The notes under the pieces were generated by a model. That model saw nothing but the letters and a program-made list of their open reading frames with translations. It made no database searches and was not told where the DNA came from. A stretch of 64,000 nucleotides of DNA. Source: Gammaproteobacteria bacterium. Lineage in GTDB: Bacteria; Pseudomonadota; Gammaproteobacteria; HK1. Shown one piece after another: positions 1 to 13,062 of the stretch. Each line of letters starts with the position of its first letter. The first letter of the stretch is position 1. Location of the stretch: positions 1 to 64,000 of the forward strand of contig JAJEAD010000094.1 of NCBI GenBank assembly GCA_022824305.1, written 5' to 3'. The translations under genes were made by a program, and so were the position numbers.

Positions 1-1
1 C

Positions 2-226
2 GCGGCGGCGGCGGAGCGCGTGCGCGGCGTCGCGCCGGCGCCGGTGGTCCGGCTACCCGCGAGCGACGGCAGCCGCTGGCGCGCGCGCGGAATCCCCGCG
101 ATCTGCTACGGACCTCAGCCCGAGCTCGCTTCGAGCGTCGACGACTACGCCGTCGAGCAGGACGTGGTCGACTGTGCCAAGGTGTACGCGACGGCGGCAG
201 TCGCCTACGTGAACGCCGCGGACTGA
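2..226 (+). CDS. M20 family metallopeptidase/deacylase, C-terminal fragment
   Basis: Only the last ~75 residues are in the window; the gene starts upstream. The visible tail has the GSDGSRWRARGIPAICYGP-like stretch and the closing VDDYAVEQDVVDCAKVYATA segment typical of M20 enzymes (acetylornithine deacetylase / succinyl-diaminopimelate desuccinylase / carboxypeptidase G2 group), where the late loop supplies part of the metal-bound catalytic domain. These zinc-dependent amidohydrolases cleave N-acyl amino acids or small peptides in the cytoplasm. Substrate cannot be inferred from the tail. It converges on purB, whose stop lies 50 bases away. Confidence 0.7.
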   Translation, partial: AAAAERVRGVAPAPVVRLPASDGSRWRARGIPAICYGPQPELASSVDDYAVEQDVVDCAKVYATAAVAYVNAAD

Positions 227-276
227 AATGCGGCGTCGTGTGCGTTCGCCCACAGGATCGATGGGCGGTGCTGCGC

Positions 277-1644
277 CTACACTTCGCGGGCGAGGCGCTC
301 GGCGAGCCCGGTGTAGGTTGCCGGGGTGAGGGCGCGCAGGCGCTCGCGGGCCGCCTCGGGAATCGGGAGCTCGGCGATGAGGGCGTGGAGGTCCTGACGG
401 TCCACCGCGCGGCCCCGGGTGAGCCGTTTCAGTCGTTCGTACGCGTCTTCCACGCCATAGCGGCGTAGCACGGTCTGGACGGGCTCGGCGAGCACCTCCC
501 ACGCGTCCTCCAGATCGCGATCGATCGCTGCATCGTCGACTTCGATCTTCGCCGCGCCGCGCAGGCAGGACTTCCAGGCGAGCAGCGAGTGGGCGAGCGC
601 CACCCCGACATTGCGGAGCACCGTGGAGTCGCTCAGGTCCCGCTGGAGGCGCGAGACGGGGAGCTTGGCGGCGAGATGGGAGAGCAGGGCGTTGGCGATT
701 CCGAGATTCCCTTCCGCGTTCTCGAAGTCGATGGGATTGACCTTGTGGGGCATGGTCGAGGATCCGACTTCCCCCTCCGCCGCGCGCTGGCGAAAGTAGC
801 CGAGCGATATGTAGGCCCAGAGGTCGCGGCACAGGTCGACCTGCACCGCGTTGAAGCGCATCAGCGCATGAAAGAGCTCCGCCATCCAGTCGTGGGCCTC
901 GATCTGCGTCGTGCAGGGGTTGAACTCGAGGCCCAGATCCTCGACGAAATTCCGCGTCACCCGGGGCCAGTCGAGGTCGGGGCAGGCCGAGACGTGCGCG
1001 TTGTAGTTCCCGACTGCGCCGTTCATCTTTCCCCGGACCGCGACATCGGCCAGCGCGTCGCGGGCGCGCTCGAGCCGGGCGACGAATACCGCCATCTCCT
1101 TTCCGAGCGTCGTGGGGCTCGCCGCCTGTCCATGGGTTCTCGCCAGCATCGGGCGCCCCGCCTGCCGGTGGGCCAGGGTGCGGAAGGTCTCGATCAGCTC
1201 CTTCGCGGCCGGGAGCAGTGCCGTGCTTCTTGCCTCCTCGAGCATCAGGGCGTAGGCGAGATTGCTGATGTCCTCCGAGGTGCAGGCGAAGTGGACGAGC
1301 GCGCGGTGGGCGCGGAGCGCTGCGACTTGTCCGAGCTGTTCGCGCAGGTAGTACTCGACCGCCTTGACGTCGTGGTTGGTCTCGCTCTCTATCGCCTTGA
1401 CGCGGGCGGCCTGCGTCTCGTCGAAGTCCTCGACGATGGAGTCCAGCGCACGCAGGGCGCTCTCCTCGAGCGCATTTCCTCCGGTGAGCTCCTCGTGCCC
1501 CGCCAGCGTCCTGAACCAGGCGACTTCCACCCGCAAGCGCCCGCGGATCAGCCCGAACTCGCTGAACACGGGGCGCAGCTCCCGCACCCGGTCGCGGTAG
1601 CGCCCGTCCATCGGCGAGATTGCGCTGAGCGCGCCCCTTTCCAT
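277..1644 (-). CDS. purB: Adenylosuccinate lyase
   Basis: Cytosolic homotetrameric lyase that releases fumarate at two steps of purine synthesis (SAICAR to AICAR, and adenylosuccinate to AMP). The protein aligns along its length with the E. coli-type enzyme (about 455 residues), including the N-terminal LSAISPMDGRYRD, the CTSEDI segment, RTHGQAASPTTLGKEMA, and the fumarase/ASL signature SSTMPHKVNPIDFENAEGN. I chose the start at 1644 because ERGALSAISPMDGRY is where family members begin; an in-frame ATG eight codons upstream (1668) is possible, and neither start has a strong ribosome site. It is the last gene of the minus-strand run that begins with sucA. Confidence 0.95.
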   Translation of the reverse strand: MERGALSAISPMDGRYRDRVRELRPVFSEFGLIRGRLRVEVAWFRTLAGHEELTGGNALEESALRALDSIVEDFDETQAARVKAIESETNHDVKAVEYYLREQLGQVAALRAHRALVHFACTSEDISNLAYALMLEEARSTALLPAAKELIETFRTLAHRQAGRPMLARTHGQAASPTTLGKEMAVFVARLERARDALADVAVRGKMNGAVGNYNAHVSACPDLDWPRVTRNFVEDLGLEFNPCTTQIEAHDWMAELFHALMRFNAVQVDLCRDLWAYISLGYFRQRAAEGEVGSSTMPHKVNPIDFENAEGNLGIANALLSHLAAKLPVSRLQRDLSDSTVLRNVGVALAHSLLAWKSCLRGAAKIEVDDAAIDRDLEDAWEVLAEPVQTVLRRYGVEDAYERLKRLTRGRAVDRQDLHALIAELPIPEAARERLRALTPATYTGLAERLAREV

Positions 1645-1683
1645 CGGGTTCTGGCCCCCGACGAGCATCGGGGGCCCGGGTCA

Positions 1684-1983
1684 TCAGGCCTTGAGACCGG
1701 TGGCCGCCTCGAATGCCGCCTTCTGCTCGGGGGTGGCCTCCCCCTGGTAGCGCTCCCGCCACTCGGAGAAGGGCATGCCGTAGACGATCTCCCGCGCGTC
1801 GTCGTAGGAGAGGTCGTGGCCGTGTCCCTCCGCCGCCGCCCGGTACCACTTGGAGAGGCAGTTTCGACAGAAGCCGGCGAGGTTCATGAGGTCGATGTTC
1901 TGGACGTCGGTGCGCTCGCGCAGGTGATCGACCAGGGTACGGAAGGCGGCGGCCTCGCACTCGATGCGGGTTCGCTCATCCAT
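1684..1983 (-). CDS. DUF1244 family protein
   Basis: A 99-residue cytosolic protein of the DUF1244 family, widespread in Alpha- and Gammaproteobacteria and of unknown biochemical role. Family hallmarks visible are the N-terminal helical part (FRTLVDHLRERTDVQNIDLM), the paired cysteines in GFCRNCLSKWY and the acidic SYDDAREIVYGMPFSEW stretch. A GAGAGG element sits upstream of the ATG. It lies between acnA and purB in the same orientation, so it is probably co-transcribed with core carbon and purine genes; no function should be read from this alone. Confidence 0.85.
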   Translation of the reverse strand: MDERTRIECEAAAFRTLVDHLRERTDVQNIDLMNLAGFCRNCLSKWYRAAAEGHGHDLSYDDAREIVYGMPFSEWRERYQGEATPEQKAAFEAATGLKA

Positions 1984-2026
1984 CGTGCACTACCTCTCGA
2001 GGTGGGCGGATTGCGGGAATTATGCC

Positions 2027-4705
<2,679 letters not shown>

Positions 4706-4708
4706 GTA

Positions 4709-4771
4709 TTTCCTCAGGAAACTGTTATATCCCTATGAAAAAAAAGAATGTCTTATGGAAGACGTGTGCGG
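4709..4771 (-). promoter_or_regulatory. AT-rich spacer upstream of acnA with small palindrome
   Basis: The spacer between lpd and acnA contains a run of eight T on the coding strand, a GATATAAC box that could serve as a -10 element, and the 13-base palindrome TTTCCTCAGGAAA (4709-4721) overlapping the acnA ribosome site. No good -35 box is visible. This could be an internal promoter or a translational control site. Confidence 0.25.
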
Positions 4772-6190
4772 TCACATGTGGATGGCGCGACCGTCCACCG
4801 CGAGCGCGGCTTCGTGCAGGCTCTCCGAGAGGGTGGGGTGGGCATGGATGATGCGGGCGAGGTCTTCGGTGCTGGCATGGAAGGCCATGGCGGTCACCGC
4901 TTCGGCGATCAGCTCCGAAGCCTGCGCTCCGAAAATGTGCACGCCGAGCAGGCGATCGCTCGCCGCGTCGCCCAGGAGCTTCACCATGCCTTCGGTATCA
5001 CCGGCGCCCCGGGCGCGCCCGAGCGCCATGTAGGGGAAGGTGCCGACGCGAAACGCGGTCCCCTGTGCTTCGAGCTCTCCTTGCGTCTTGCCCACCCAGG
5101 CCACCTCGGGGTGAGTGTAGACGACGAAGGGAACCAGGGAATGGTCGATATGGGCGGCCTGGCCGGCGATGTGCTCGGCGACCGCGACGCCTTCCTCGGA
5201 GGCCTTGTGCGCGAGCATCGGACCCGCTACCGCATCGCCGATGGCGTAGATGCCGTCCACGGACGTGCGGCACAGGGCATCCACCTCGATCCGGCCGGCC
5301 GAGTCGAGCCGGAGCCCGACCGCTTCGGGACGGAGCCCGTCGCTCACCGCGCGCCGTCCCACCGCGACCACCAGCCGGTCGAAGTGGAAGGTCCGGTCCT
5401 CGCCGCCCTCGGTGCAGGTCACTTCGACTCCGTCGGCGCCGACCCTGGAGCCGGTGACGCGGGCGCCGAGGCGGATGTCGAGGCCCTGGGCGGAGAAGGA
5501 GGCGAGCGCGGCGTCCGCGATCTCCCGGTCCGCCGCGACGAGAAAGTCGTCGAGCGCCTCGAGCAGCGTCACTTCCGCCCCGAGGCGCGACCACACGCTG
5601 CCGAGCTCCAGTCCGATCACCCCCGCTCCTATGATGCCGAGGCGCCGGGGCACCTCCGTGAACGCCAGCGCTCCCTCGTTGTCGACGATGCGCTCGCCGT
5701 CCGTTCTCGCGACCGGAATCTCGATGGGCGCCGAGCCGGTTGCGACGATGATGTGGCGCGCCGACAGCGTCTCGCTCTCCCCGTCTCCCGGCGCGGCCAC
5801 TTCGACCTGGCGATCGGGACACAGGCGCCCTTCCCCCTGGAACCACTGGATGCGGTTCTTGCGGAAGAGGCCCGCGATGCCCCGGGTGAGCGTCCTCACC
5901 ACCTTGTCCTTTCTCGCCTGCATCGCGGCGACGTCGATGCTCGCGTCCTTCACGCTGATTCCGTGGGCGGGAAGCAGGTGCCGGAGGTTGTGGTAGTGAT
6001 GGGAGGAGTCGAGAAGGGCCTTGGAAGGGATGCAGCCGACGTTGAGGCAGGTGCCGCCCAGCACCGGCTTGCCCCCGGGGTCTCGCCACCGTTCCACGCA
6101 CGCGGTGCGAAGCCCGAGCTGGGCGCAGCGTATTGCCGCGACGTAGCCCGCCGGACCGGCCCCGATAACCACGACATCGAATGCTTTCAT
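4772..6190 (-). CDS. lpd: Dihydrolipoyl dehydrogenase (E3)
   Basis: FAD-dependent homodimer that reoxidises the lipoyl arms of 2-oxo acid dehydrogenase complexes using NAD+. Domains in order: N-terminal FAD-binding Rossmann fold (VIGAGPAGYVAA), redox-active disulfide GGTCLNVGCIPSKAL, NAD-binding fold (GIIGAGVIGLELGSVW), second FAD motif YAIGDAV, and the dimerisation domain with the catalytic HAHPTLSESLHEA His. I take the ATG at 6190, with GGAG six bases upstream, rather than the in-frame ATG four codons earlier. It sits about 100 bases downstream of sucB, so it is probably the E3 of the 2-oxoglutarate dehydrogenase complex. Confidence 0.96.
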   Translation of the reverse strand: MKAFDVVVIGAGPAGYVAAIRCAQLGLRTACVERWRDPGGKPVLGGTCLNVGCIPSKALLDSSHHYHNLRHLLPAHGISVKDASIDVAAMQARKDKVVRTLTRGIAGLFRKNRIQWFQGEGRLCPDRQVEVAAPGDGESETLSARHIIVATGSAPIEIPVARTDGERIVDNEGALAFTEVPRRLGIIGAGVIGLELGSVWSRLGAEVTLLEALDDFLVAADREIADAALASFSAQGLDIRLGARVTGSRVGADGVEVTCTEGGEDRTFHFDRLVVAVGRRAVSDGLRPEAVGLRLDSAGRIEVDALCRTSVDGIYAIGDAVAGPMLAHKASEEGVAVAEHIAGQAAHIDHSLVPFVVYTHPEVAWVGKTQGELEAQGTAFRVGTFPYMALGRARGAGDTEGMVKLLGDAASDRLLGVHIFGAQASELIAEAVTAMAFHASTEDLARIIHAHPTLSESLHEAALAVDGRAIHM

Positions 6191-6293
6191 GGGTCGCTCC
6201 ATGGCCTGAGCGGAGGGTCGCGCGGCGCCGCCGGGGTCGCCCCCGCGGCGCCTCCACCAGAACCTGTCCCGGGCGGGCGGCGGGGGCCCGCCG

Positions 6294-7580
6294 TCAAACG
6301 TCGAGCAGCAGGCGGGCGGGATCCTCGATCGCCTCCTTGATGGTGACGAGGAAGAGTACCGCTTCGCGTCCGTCGATGATGCGGTGGTCGTAGGAGAGCG
6401 CGAGATACATCATGGGGCGCACCGCCACTTCGCCGCCGACCACTACCGCGCGATCTTCCGTCTTGTGCATGCCGAGGATCGCGCTCTGCGGAGGGTTGAG
6501 GATCGGAGTGGAGAGCAGGGAGCCGAACACGCCGCCGTTGGAGATGGTGAAGGTGCCCCCGCTCATCTCTTCGAAGCTGAGGGTGCCGTCGCGCGCCTTT
6601 GCGCCGAACTCGCCGATCTTCGTCTCGATCTGCGCGAAGGACATGTCCTCGACGTTGCGCAGGATGGGCACCACCAGGCCCCGCGGCGAGCCAACCGCGA
6701 CCCCGATGTCGCAGTAGTCGTGGTAGACGATGTCCTGCTCCTCGATCCGGGCGTTCACGGCGGGAAAGCGCCGCAGCGCCTGCACCGAGGCCCGGGCGAA
6801 GAAGGACATGAAGCCGAGGCGCACCCCGTGGGCCTCCTCGAAAGCCTCCCGGTAGCGCCTGCGCAGCGCCATCACCGGCCCCATGTCCACTTCGTTGAAG
6901 GTCGTGAGGATGGCGGCGGTGTTCTGCGCGTCCTTGAGGCGTTCCGCAATCCGCGCCCGCAACCGGCTCATCCTCTCCCGGCGCCCGCCGCGCGCCGAAG
7001 CGCGCGCGCCCTCGGCCGCCGGCGCTTCCCGCACCGGGGCCGACGGCGCCGCTTCCGCGGACCCTTCCGGCCCCGGGGCGCTCGCCGCTCCCGCGGCGAC
7101 GTGCGCAAGCACGTCTTCCTTGGTGATGCGGCCCTCCCTTCCGCTCCCGGTGACCCGGGAGAGGTCTACCCGGTGCTCCTCGGCCGCCTTGCGGGCGGCC
7201 GGACTCGGTCGCGGCGCTCCCTCCGACGGCGAGGGAGCGTCCGGAGCTTCCGCGCGTGCGCCGCCCGACGCTTCCGTGCCTGCGGCCGCGTTCCCTTCGG
7301 AAGCGCTTCCGAGCGCATCGCCAGAGACCTCCGCCGCCGTCGCCACGGTGTCGATGCGGGCGAGCAGCTCCTCGCTGTGCACGGTGTCGCCGGGCCGGCG
7401 GATGATTTCCTTGAGCACGCCGGCCCGGGGGGCGGGGACTTCCAGCACCACCTTGTCGGTTTCGATCTCGATGAGAATCTCGTTCCACGCGACCGCTTCT
7501 CCCTCGCGCTTCTTCCAATCGAGCAGCGTGGCATCGGGAACGGATTCCGCCAGCACCGGGACCTTTACTTCGACCAGCAC
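6294..7580 (-). CDS. sucB: 2-oxoglutarate dehydrogenase E2, dihydrolipoyl succinyltransferase
   Basis: Core subunit of the 2-oxoglutarate dehydrogenase complex; transfers succinyl from lipoamide to CoA. One N-terminal lipoyl domain (lysine in [11 protein letters not shown], near residue 43), a proline/alanine-rich linker, an E3-binding domain ([22 protein letters not shown]), and the C-terminal acyltransferase domain with the catalytic [11 protein letters not shown] His. At 428 residues it is of normal size. The start is GTG with GGAGAG upstream. It follows sucA by 24 bases and precedes lpd, giving the standard E1-E2-E3 order. Confidence 0.96.
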   Translation of the reverse strand: MLVEVKVPVLAESVPDATLLDWKKREGEAVAWNEILIEIETDKVVLEVPAPRAGVLKEIIRRPGDTVHSEELLARIDTVATAAEVSGDALGSASEGNAAAGTEASGGARAEAPDAPSPSEGAPRPSPAARKAAEEHRVDLSRVTGSGREGRITKEDVLAHVAAGAASAPGPEGSAEAAPSAPVREAPAAEGARASARGGRRERMSRLRARIAERLKDAQNTAAILTTFNEVDMGPVMALRRRYREAFEEAHGVRLGFMSFFARASVQALRRFPAVNARIEEQDIVYHDYCDIGVAVGSPRGLVVPILRNVEDMSFAQIETKIGEFGAKARDGTLSFEEMSGGTFTISNGGVFGSLLSTPILNPPQSAILGMHKTEDRAVVVGGEVAVRPMMYLALSYDHRIIDGREAVLFLVTIKEAIEDPARLLLDV

Positions 7581-7604
7581 TTCGAGCTCTCCCCGGCCGG
7601 GCCC

Positions 7605-10391
7605 TCAGGCGCTCATCCGCCGGCCTTCGCTCGCGGCGTCGAGAGCCAGCGCGGTGCGCACGAGATCGCGCTGCTCGGCCAGGTGCACGTTCAGGTATCC
7701 GGCGGCGGGGGAGGCCGAGTAGTCGCGCCCCGCGTAGCTCAGGCGGTGATGCTTCCCGACGAGCCCGGCGAGATGCCGGCGGGACAGCATGAAGAACCAG
7801 ATGCCCTGGTTCCGCGGCTCTTCCTGCGTCCAGCAGATGTCTTTCGCCTTCGGATAGCGCGCGATGACCGTCCGAATCTCTTCCTCGGGGAAGGGGTAGA
7901 GCTGCTCGACGCGAACGATGGCGATGTGGTCGAGGCGCTTCTCGCGGCGCTCCTGGACGAGATCGTAGTAGACCTTTCCGGAACACAGCACCAGGCGGGT
8001 GACCCGCTCGGGGTCGACGGGATCGACCTCGTCGATGAGAAGCTCGAAACGCCCGTCGCTGAGCTCGCCCCGGGTCGAGGTCGCGAGCCGGTGGCGCAGG
8101 AGGCTCTTCGGCGTCATCACGATCAGCGGCCGCCGGTAGGGCCGCAGCATCTGGCGCCGGAGGAGGTGAAACATCTGGGCGGGGGTGCTCGGGACGCACA
8201 CCTGCATGTTGTCCTCGGCGCAGAGCTGCAGGAAGCGCTCCAGGCGCGCGGAGGAGTGCTCGGGCCCCTGTCCGTCGTAGCCGTGCGGCAGGAACATCAC
8301 GAGCCCGCAGAAGCGGCCCCACTTGGACTCGCAGGAGCTCAGGAACTGGTCGACCACGACCTGGGCGCCATTGGCGAAGTCTCCGAACTGCGCCTCCCAG
8401 ATCGTCAGCGCTTCCGGCTCGGCGGTCGCGAAGCCGTACTCGAAGGCGAGCACCGCTTCCTCGGAGAGCAGGGAGTTGATGATCCGGAAGCTCGGCTGTC
8501 CGTCGAAGAGACACTCCAGGGGCGTGTGGGTGCCGCGACGCTTCTGGTTGTGCAGCACCGCGTGGCGGTGGAAGAAGGTGCCGCGCTGGCTGTCCTGCCC
8601 CGAGATGCGCACCGAGTAGCCGTCGCCGAGCAGGCTCGCGTATGCGAGGTTCTCGGCGAAGCCCCAGTCCATGGGCCGCTCGCCCCGGGCCATCTCGAGG
8701 CGGGCGTCGAGGATGCGCCGCACGCTGCGATGCAGCTCGAATTCCTCCGGGTAGCGGCACATCGCGGCCCCCAGCGACTCGATCTTCCCGAGCGGGAGGG
8801 TGGTGTCGGCCGGATCGCGCCAGTGGGTGCCGAAGTAGGGGGTCCAGTCGGCGATGAACTCCTCGGGAAGGCCGTCGACGAGCGGGCGGGACATGACGTG
8901 ATTCTGCTCGAGCGCCTCGTGGTAGGCCTGGGAGAGCTCCTCCTCCTCACCTTCCCTCAGCACGCCTTCCTCGAAGAGCTGATCCGCATAGGTGCGTCGG
9001 GGGCCCGTCAGCATGCGCACCTTCTTGTACATCACGGGCTGGGTGGCGAGCGGCTCGTCCGCCTCGTTGTGGCCCCAGCGGCGGTAGCACACGAGGTCGA
9101 GCACGACGTCCTTCTTGAAGCGCATGCGAAAGTCGAACGCGAGCTGCGCTACGAAGACCGCCGCCTCCGCGTCGAGTCCGTTGACGTGGAATATGGGCGC
9201 CTGCACCAGCTTGGCGACGTCGGTGCAGTAGAGGGTGGAACGGGTGTCCCGGGGATCGCTGGTGGTGAATCCGATCTGGTTGTTGACGATGACGTGCACG
9301 GTGCCCCCGGTGCCGTAGCCGCGGGTCTCGGAGAGGTTCAGCGTCTCCGTCACCACTCCCTGTCCGGCGAACGCGGCGTCGCCGTGCACCAGAATCGGCA
9401 GCACCTGGTTCTGGTCGTCGTCGCCGCGGCGTTCCTGCCGTGCCCGGACCGAGCCCTCCACCACCGGGTTGATGATCTCGAGGTGGGAAGGATTGAAGGC
9501 GAGCACGAGGTGGAGAGGGCCGCCGGGGGTCTGAACGTCCGACGAGAATCCGAGATGGTACTTGACGTCCCCGGAGCCCGAACCGACTTCCACCTTCCCT
9601 TCGAACTCCCCGAACAGGGTCTTGGGATGCTTGCCGAGGATGTTGACGAGCACGTTGAGGCGCCCGCGATGCGCCATGCCGATGATCGCCTCGCGCACCC
9701 CTCCGGCACCGGCGCGCTGCAGGATTTCGTCGAGCATCGGGATCAGGTTCTCGCCGCCTTCGAGCGAGAAGCGCTTCTGGCCCACGTACTTGCGGTGCAG
9801 GTACTCCTCGAGCTTCCGGGCCGCGGTCAGCCAGTGGAGGATGTCGCGCTTCTTGGCGTGGTCGAAGCTCGGCCGCCCCCGGGCGCGCTCGAGGCGTTCC
9901 TGCACCCACCGCTTCTGCTCGGTGGAGGAGACGTGGGTGAGCTCGGTGCCGATGCTGCGGCAGTAGGTGTCGCGCAGGAGCGTGTGAATCTCGCCCAGGG
10001 TGGCCTCGGATGACATGAACACCGAGCCGGTGTTGAAGACCCGGTGCATGTCCGCTTCGCCGAAGCCGTAGAACTCCGGGTGCGTATCCGGCAGGGAAGG
10101 GCGTTCGTAGAGCTCTTCGTAGAGTCCGAGGGGATCGAGATCGGCCTCCCCGTGTCCGCGATAGCGCAGGGCGCTGATGAGCTGCAGTACCCTGGTCTGG
10201 CTTGCCGCGTGCTCGGAAAGACTCCGGGACCGGGCCGGAGTCGCGGAAGCGTTCGGCTCTCCCGCCCCTTCGAGCCCCTCGAAGCAGGCGTGCCAGCTCG
10301 GGTCCACGCTCGTCGGCTCGCGGAGCCAGGACTGGTAGAGGTGCTCGAGGAAGGCCGCGTTCGCGCCGTGCAGGAAGCAGGGATCCGGCAT
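7605..10391 (-). CDS. sucA: 2-oxoglutarate dehydrogenase E1
   Basis: Thiamine diphosphate-dependent decarboxylase of the 2-oxoglutarate dehydrogenase complex. The 928-residue protein has the N-terminal FLHGANAAFLEHLYQSW segment that contacts E2/E3, the GMAHRGRLNVLVN block, the TPP-binding region (GDAAFAGQGVV), the NNQIGFTT motif, and the C-terminal Transketolase-C region with WTQEEPRNQGIW. First gene of the minus-strand TCA run and divergent from gltA across a 328-base gap, an arrangement suited to joint control of TCA enzymes. The ATG lacks an obvious Shine-Dalgarno sequence. Confidence 0.97.
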   Translation of the reverse strand: MPDPCFLHGANAAFLEHLYQSWLREPTSVDPSWHACFEGLEGAGEPNASATPARSRSLSEHAASQTRVLQLISALRYRGHGEADLDPLGLYEELYERPSLPDTHPEFYGFGEADMHRVFNTGSVFMSSEATLGEIHTLLRDTYCRSIGTELTHVSSTEQKRWVQERLERARGRPSFDHAKKRDILHWLTAARKLEEYLHRKYVGQKRFSLEGGENLIPMLDEILQRAGAGGVREAIIGMAHRGRLNVLVNILGKHPKTLFGEFEGKVEVGSGSGDVKYHLGFSSDVQTPGGPLHLVLAFNPSHLEIINPVVEGSVRARQERRGDDDQNQVLPILVHGDAAFAGQGVVTETLNLSETRGYGTGGTVHVIVNNQIGFTTSDPRDTRSTLYCTDVAKLVQAPIFHVNGLDAEAAVFVAQLAFDFRMRFKKDVVLDLVCYRRWGHNEADEPLATQPVMYKKVRMLTGPRRTYADQLFEEGVLREGEEEELSQAYHEALEQNHVMSRPLVDGLPEEFIADWTPYFGTHWRDPADTTLPLGKIESLGAAMCRYPEEFELHRSVRRILDARLEMARGERPMDWGFAENLAYASLLGDGYSVRISGQDSQRGTFFHRHAVLHNQKRRGTHTPLECLFDGQPSFRIINSLLSEEAVLAFEYGFATAEPEALTIWEAQFGDFANGAQVVVDQFLSSCESKWGRFCGLVMFLPHGYDGQGPEHSSARLERFLQLCAEDNMQVCVPSTPAQMFHLLRRQMLRPYRRPLIVMTPKSLLRHRLATSTRGELSDGRFELLIDEVDPVDPERVTRLVLCSGKVYYDLVQERREKRLDHIAIVRVEQLYPFPEEEIRTVIARYPKAKDICWTQEEPRNQGIWFFMLSRRHLAGLVGKHHRLSYAGRDYSASPAAGYLNVHLAEQRDLVRTALALDAASEGRRMSA

Positions 10392-10719
10392 CGGAGTTAC
10401 TTGTTCAAAGGAGGCCAGTCGATTGTGGGGAGGTCGACAAAGTGCGTGTCGCGCGCGCGAACGAGCTGAGGTCGTTTTCCTTTCGCCCCGGGTTCCCGGC
10501 GGGTGTTTCCCTTAATGTTCACTATTGTAGCCGACAAGCGATTGAATCGGATACCAATTGCCTCGCGGTGGAGGCGGTCGGGGGTGGACGGAAAGGCGTG
10601 CCCCAATCGGGAATTCCCATTTTGGCGTATCCTGATCGGCGGCGGCCGGGCTTCCTCTCGCAATGCGCGACGGCCCGCGCCGGGAGCCGTTGCGCCGGAT
10701 GCGAGCTCGAGGAGAGGCC
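10392..10719. promoter_or_regulatory. Divergent control region between sucA and gltA
   Basis: No credible gene lies in this 328-base stretch. It is more AT-rich in its middle (about 10500-10570) than either flank and must carry promoters for both directions. On the minus strand a TACAAT box (plus positions 10524-10529) is a plausible -10 for sucA, with no clear -35. A good GGAGAGG ribosome site at 10711-10717 serves gltA. Confidence 0.4.
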
Positions 10720-12024
10720 ATGTCCGAGAAACGTGTCGTCACCATCACGGATCCCATATCCGGGAAGTCGGCCGACTGCCCGTTGCTGGAGGGAACCCAC
10801 GGACGACCGGTCATCGACATCCGGCAGATTGCGAGGGAGCTCGGCTACTTCACCCACGATCCCGGCTATGCCACTACCTCGGCCTGCCGGAGCGCCATCA
10901 CCTACATCGACGGCGAGAAGGGAGAGCTGCTCTATCGGGGCTACCCCATCGAGCAGCTCGCCGAGAGGAGCAACTACCTCGAGGTCTGCTATCTGCTGCT
11001 CTACGGCGACCTGCCGGACCACGCGCAATGGGAGGAGTTCAACGCATCCATCCGGCGCCACACCATGGTGCACGAGGGAATCCGGCGCTTCCTGTTCGGA
11101 TACCGATACGACGCCCACCCCATGGGCATGCTGGTCGGTATCGTGGGTGCGTTGTCCACCTACTACCACGATTCGCTCGACGTGCGCATTCCGGAGCACC
11201 GCAACCTCTCCGCAATCCGCCTGATTGCGAAGCTGCCGTCCATTGCCGCCGACTGCTACAAGCACAGCATCGGTCAGCCCTACATGTATCCCATCAACTC
11301 CCTGGGGTACGTGGAAAACTTCCTCCAGATGATGTTCGCGGTGCGTGCCGAACCCTACGTGCCCAATCCGGTGGCGGTCCGGGCGCTCGAGCTGATGCTC
11401 ATCCTGCATGCGGACCACGAACAGAACGCGAGCACCTCCACCGTGCGGCTCGCAGGGAGCTCCGGGGCCAATCCCTTCGCCTGCATCGCCGCCGGTATCG
11501 CGACCCTGTGGGGACCCGCCCACGGGGGTGCGAACGAGGCGGTGATCCACCTTCTCGAGGCGATCGGCGATCCCGCGAACATTCCGAAGTTCATAGCCCG
11601 TGCGAAGGACCGCAACGATCCCTTCCGGCTCATGGGCTTCGGCCACCGCGTGTACAAGAACTTCGATCCCCGCGCGACCCTGATCCGCCAGGCCTGTCAC
11701 GATCTGCTGCGGGACCTCGATGCCGACGATCAGCCCCTGTTCGGCATTGCGCTCGAGCTCGAACGCATCGCGCTCGAGGACGAGTACTTCGTCGAGCGCA
11801 AGCTGTACCCGAACGTCGACTTCTACAGCGGCATCATCCTGCGCGCGCTCGGCATCCCGCTGAACATGTTCACGGTGCTCTTCGCGATGGCCCGCTGCGT
11901 GGGGTGGATAGCCCAGTGGCTGGAGATGATGGTCGACGAAGAGCAGCGAATCGGTCGGCCTCAGCAGCTCTACACCGGCGCGCCGCGCCGGGACTACTGC
12001 CCGCTCGCCGAGCGCGGCGCCTGA
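10720..12024 (+). CDS. gltA: Citrate synthase
   Basis: Condenses oxaloacetate with acetyl-CoA at the entry of the TCA cycle. The 434-residue protein is the hexameric type II (Gram-negative, NADH-sensitive) form, with an N-terminal beta-rich domain ([27 protein letters not shown]). Catalytic residues are visible: His in [11 protein letters not shown], His in [14 protein letters not shown] and Asp in PNVDFYSG. The ATG at 10720 was preferred to in-frame starts upstream because GGAGAGG is spaced correctly before it and [10 protein letters not shown] is where family members begin. mdh follows by 31 bases. Confidence 0.97.
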   Translation: MSEKRVVTITDPISGKSADCPLLEGTHGRPVIDIRQIARELGYFTHDPGYATTSACRSAITYIDGEKGELLYRGYPIEQLAERSNYLEVCYLLLYGDLPDHAQWEEFNASIRRHTMVHEGIRRFLFGYRYDAHPMGMLVGIVGALSTYYHDSLDVRIPEHRNLSAIRLIAKLPSIAADCYKHSIGQPYMYPINSLGYVENFLQMMFAVRAEPYVPNPVAVRALELMLILHADHEQNASTSTVRLAGSSGANPFACIAAGIATLWGPAHGGANEAVIHLLEAIGDPANIPKFIARAKDRNDPFRLMGFGHRVYKNFDPRATLIRQACHDLLRDLDADDQPLFGIALELERIALEDEYFVERKLYPNVDFYSGIILRALGIPLNMFTVLFAMARCVGWIAQWLEMMVDEEQRIGRPQQLYTGAPRRDYCPLAERGA

Positions 12025-12055
12025 ATTCGGCAATCATCGGCATTCCGAGGTGTCC

Positions 12056-13033
12056 ATGGACGCTCCCGCACGGATCGCGATCACCGGGGCCGCCGGCCAG
12101 ATCGCCTACTCTTTGCTCTTTCGCATCGCCGCCGGCGAACTGCTCGGCCGTGACCGGCCCGTCATCGTGCAGCTCCTCGAGATTAGCCCGGCCCTCGGTG
12201 CGCTCGAGGGCGTGGTCATGGAGCTCGCGGACTGCGCCTTTCCGCTGCTGCAGGACGTGGTGGCCACCGACGATGCGGCCACCGCGTTCCGGGACGCGGA
12301 CTACGCGTTCCTGGTCGGAGCGCGACCGCGCACCGCGTCGATGGAACGCCGGGACCTGCTGGCGGAGAACGGCAAAATATTCGCTCCCCAGGGACGCGCG
12401 CTGAACGAGCAGGCGTCCCGGGGAGTCAAGGTCCTGGTGGTCGGAAACCCCGCCAACACCAACGCGCTCATCGCGATGCGCAACGCGCCGGACCTCGATC
12501 CCCGGCAATTCACCGCGATGACCCGGCTCGATCACAACCGCGCGGTGGGGCAGGTCGCGGAGCGTTGCGGAGCGGGCTCCGGGGACGTGCGCCGGGTGAC
12601 GGTCTGGGGCAACCACTCCGCGACCCAGTACCCCGACCTGAGCCACGCCACGGTGCGAGGACGGGCCGCGAACGAGATCCTCGACGAGACATGGATCCGG
12701 GAGACCTTCATCCCCCGGGTGCAACGGCGCGGGACAGAGATCATCGAGGCGCGGGGCGCCTCGAGCGCGGCGTCCGCCGCCCATGCTTCCCTGGATCACA
12801 TGCGCGACTGGGCCTTCGGGACGCGGGAAGGGGACTGGGTGAGCATGGCGGTGCCGAGCGACGGGAGCTACGGGATTCCGGAGGGCGTCATCTACTCCTA
12901 TCCGGTCACGACCGGCGAAGGCGGCTGGCGGGTGGTGCCGGAGCTCGCCATCGACGACTTCAGCCGCGCGAAGATGGACGCGACGCTCCGGGAGCTCGAA
13001 GAGGAGCGCGACGCGGTACGTCACCTGCTCTGA
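12056..13033 (+). CDS. mdh: Malate dehydrogenase (NAD)
   Basis: Oxidises malate to oxaloacetate. This is the ~327-residue cytosolic-type MDH found in many Beta- and Gammaproteobacteria. Visible are the NAD-binding [16 protein letters not shown], substrate-binding arginines in [35 protein letters not shown] and the catalytic His in [12 protein letters not shown]. Two starts are possible: GTG at 12050, or ATG at 12056, which I prefer because GAGG lies five bases before it. It forms a plus-strand pair with gltA. Confidence 0.95.
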   Translation: MDAPARIAITGAAGQIAYSLLFRIAAGELLGRDRPVIVQLLEISPALGALEGVVMELADCAFPLLQDVVATDDAATAFRDADYAFLVGARPRTASMERRDLLAENGKIFAPQGRALNEQASRGVKVLVVGNPANTNALIAMRNAPDLDPRQFTAMTRLDHNRAVGQVAERCGAGSGDVRRVTVWGNHSATQYPDLSHATVRGRAANEILDETWIRETFIPRVQRRGTEIIEARGASSAASAAHASLDHMRDWAFGTREGDWVSMAVPSDGSYGIPEGVIYSYPVTTGEGGWRVVPELAIDDFSRAKMDATLRELEEERDAVRHLL

Positions 13034-13062
13034 GCGCGGGCCGGAACCCGGGTGAGGGTGAA

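Noticed and set aside
53-1960. Long Arg/Pro-rich frames opposite or beside purB and many other genes
   Set aside because: Typical alternative-frame shadows in GC-rich DNA with no domain motifs; real genes occupy the same DNA in another frame.
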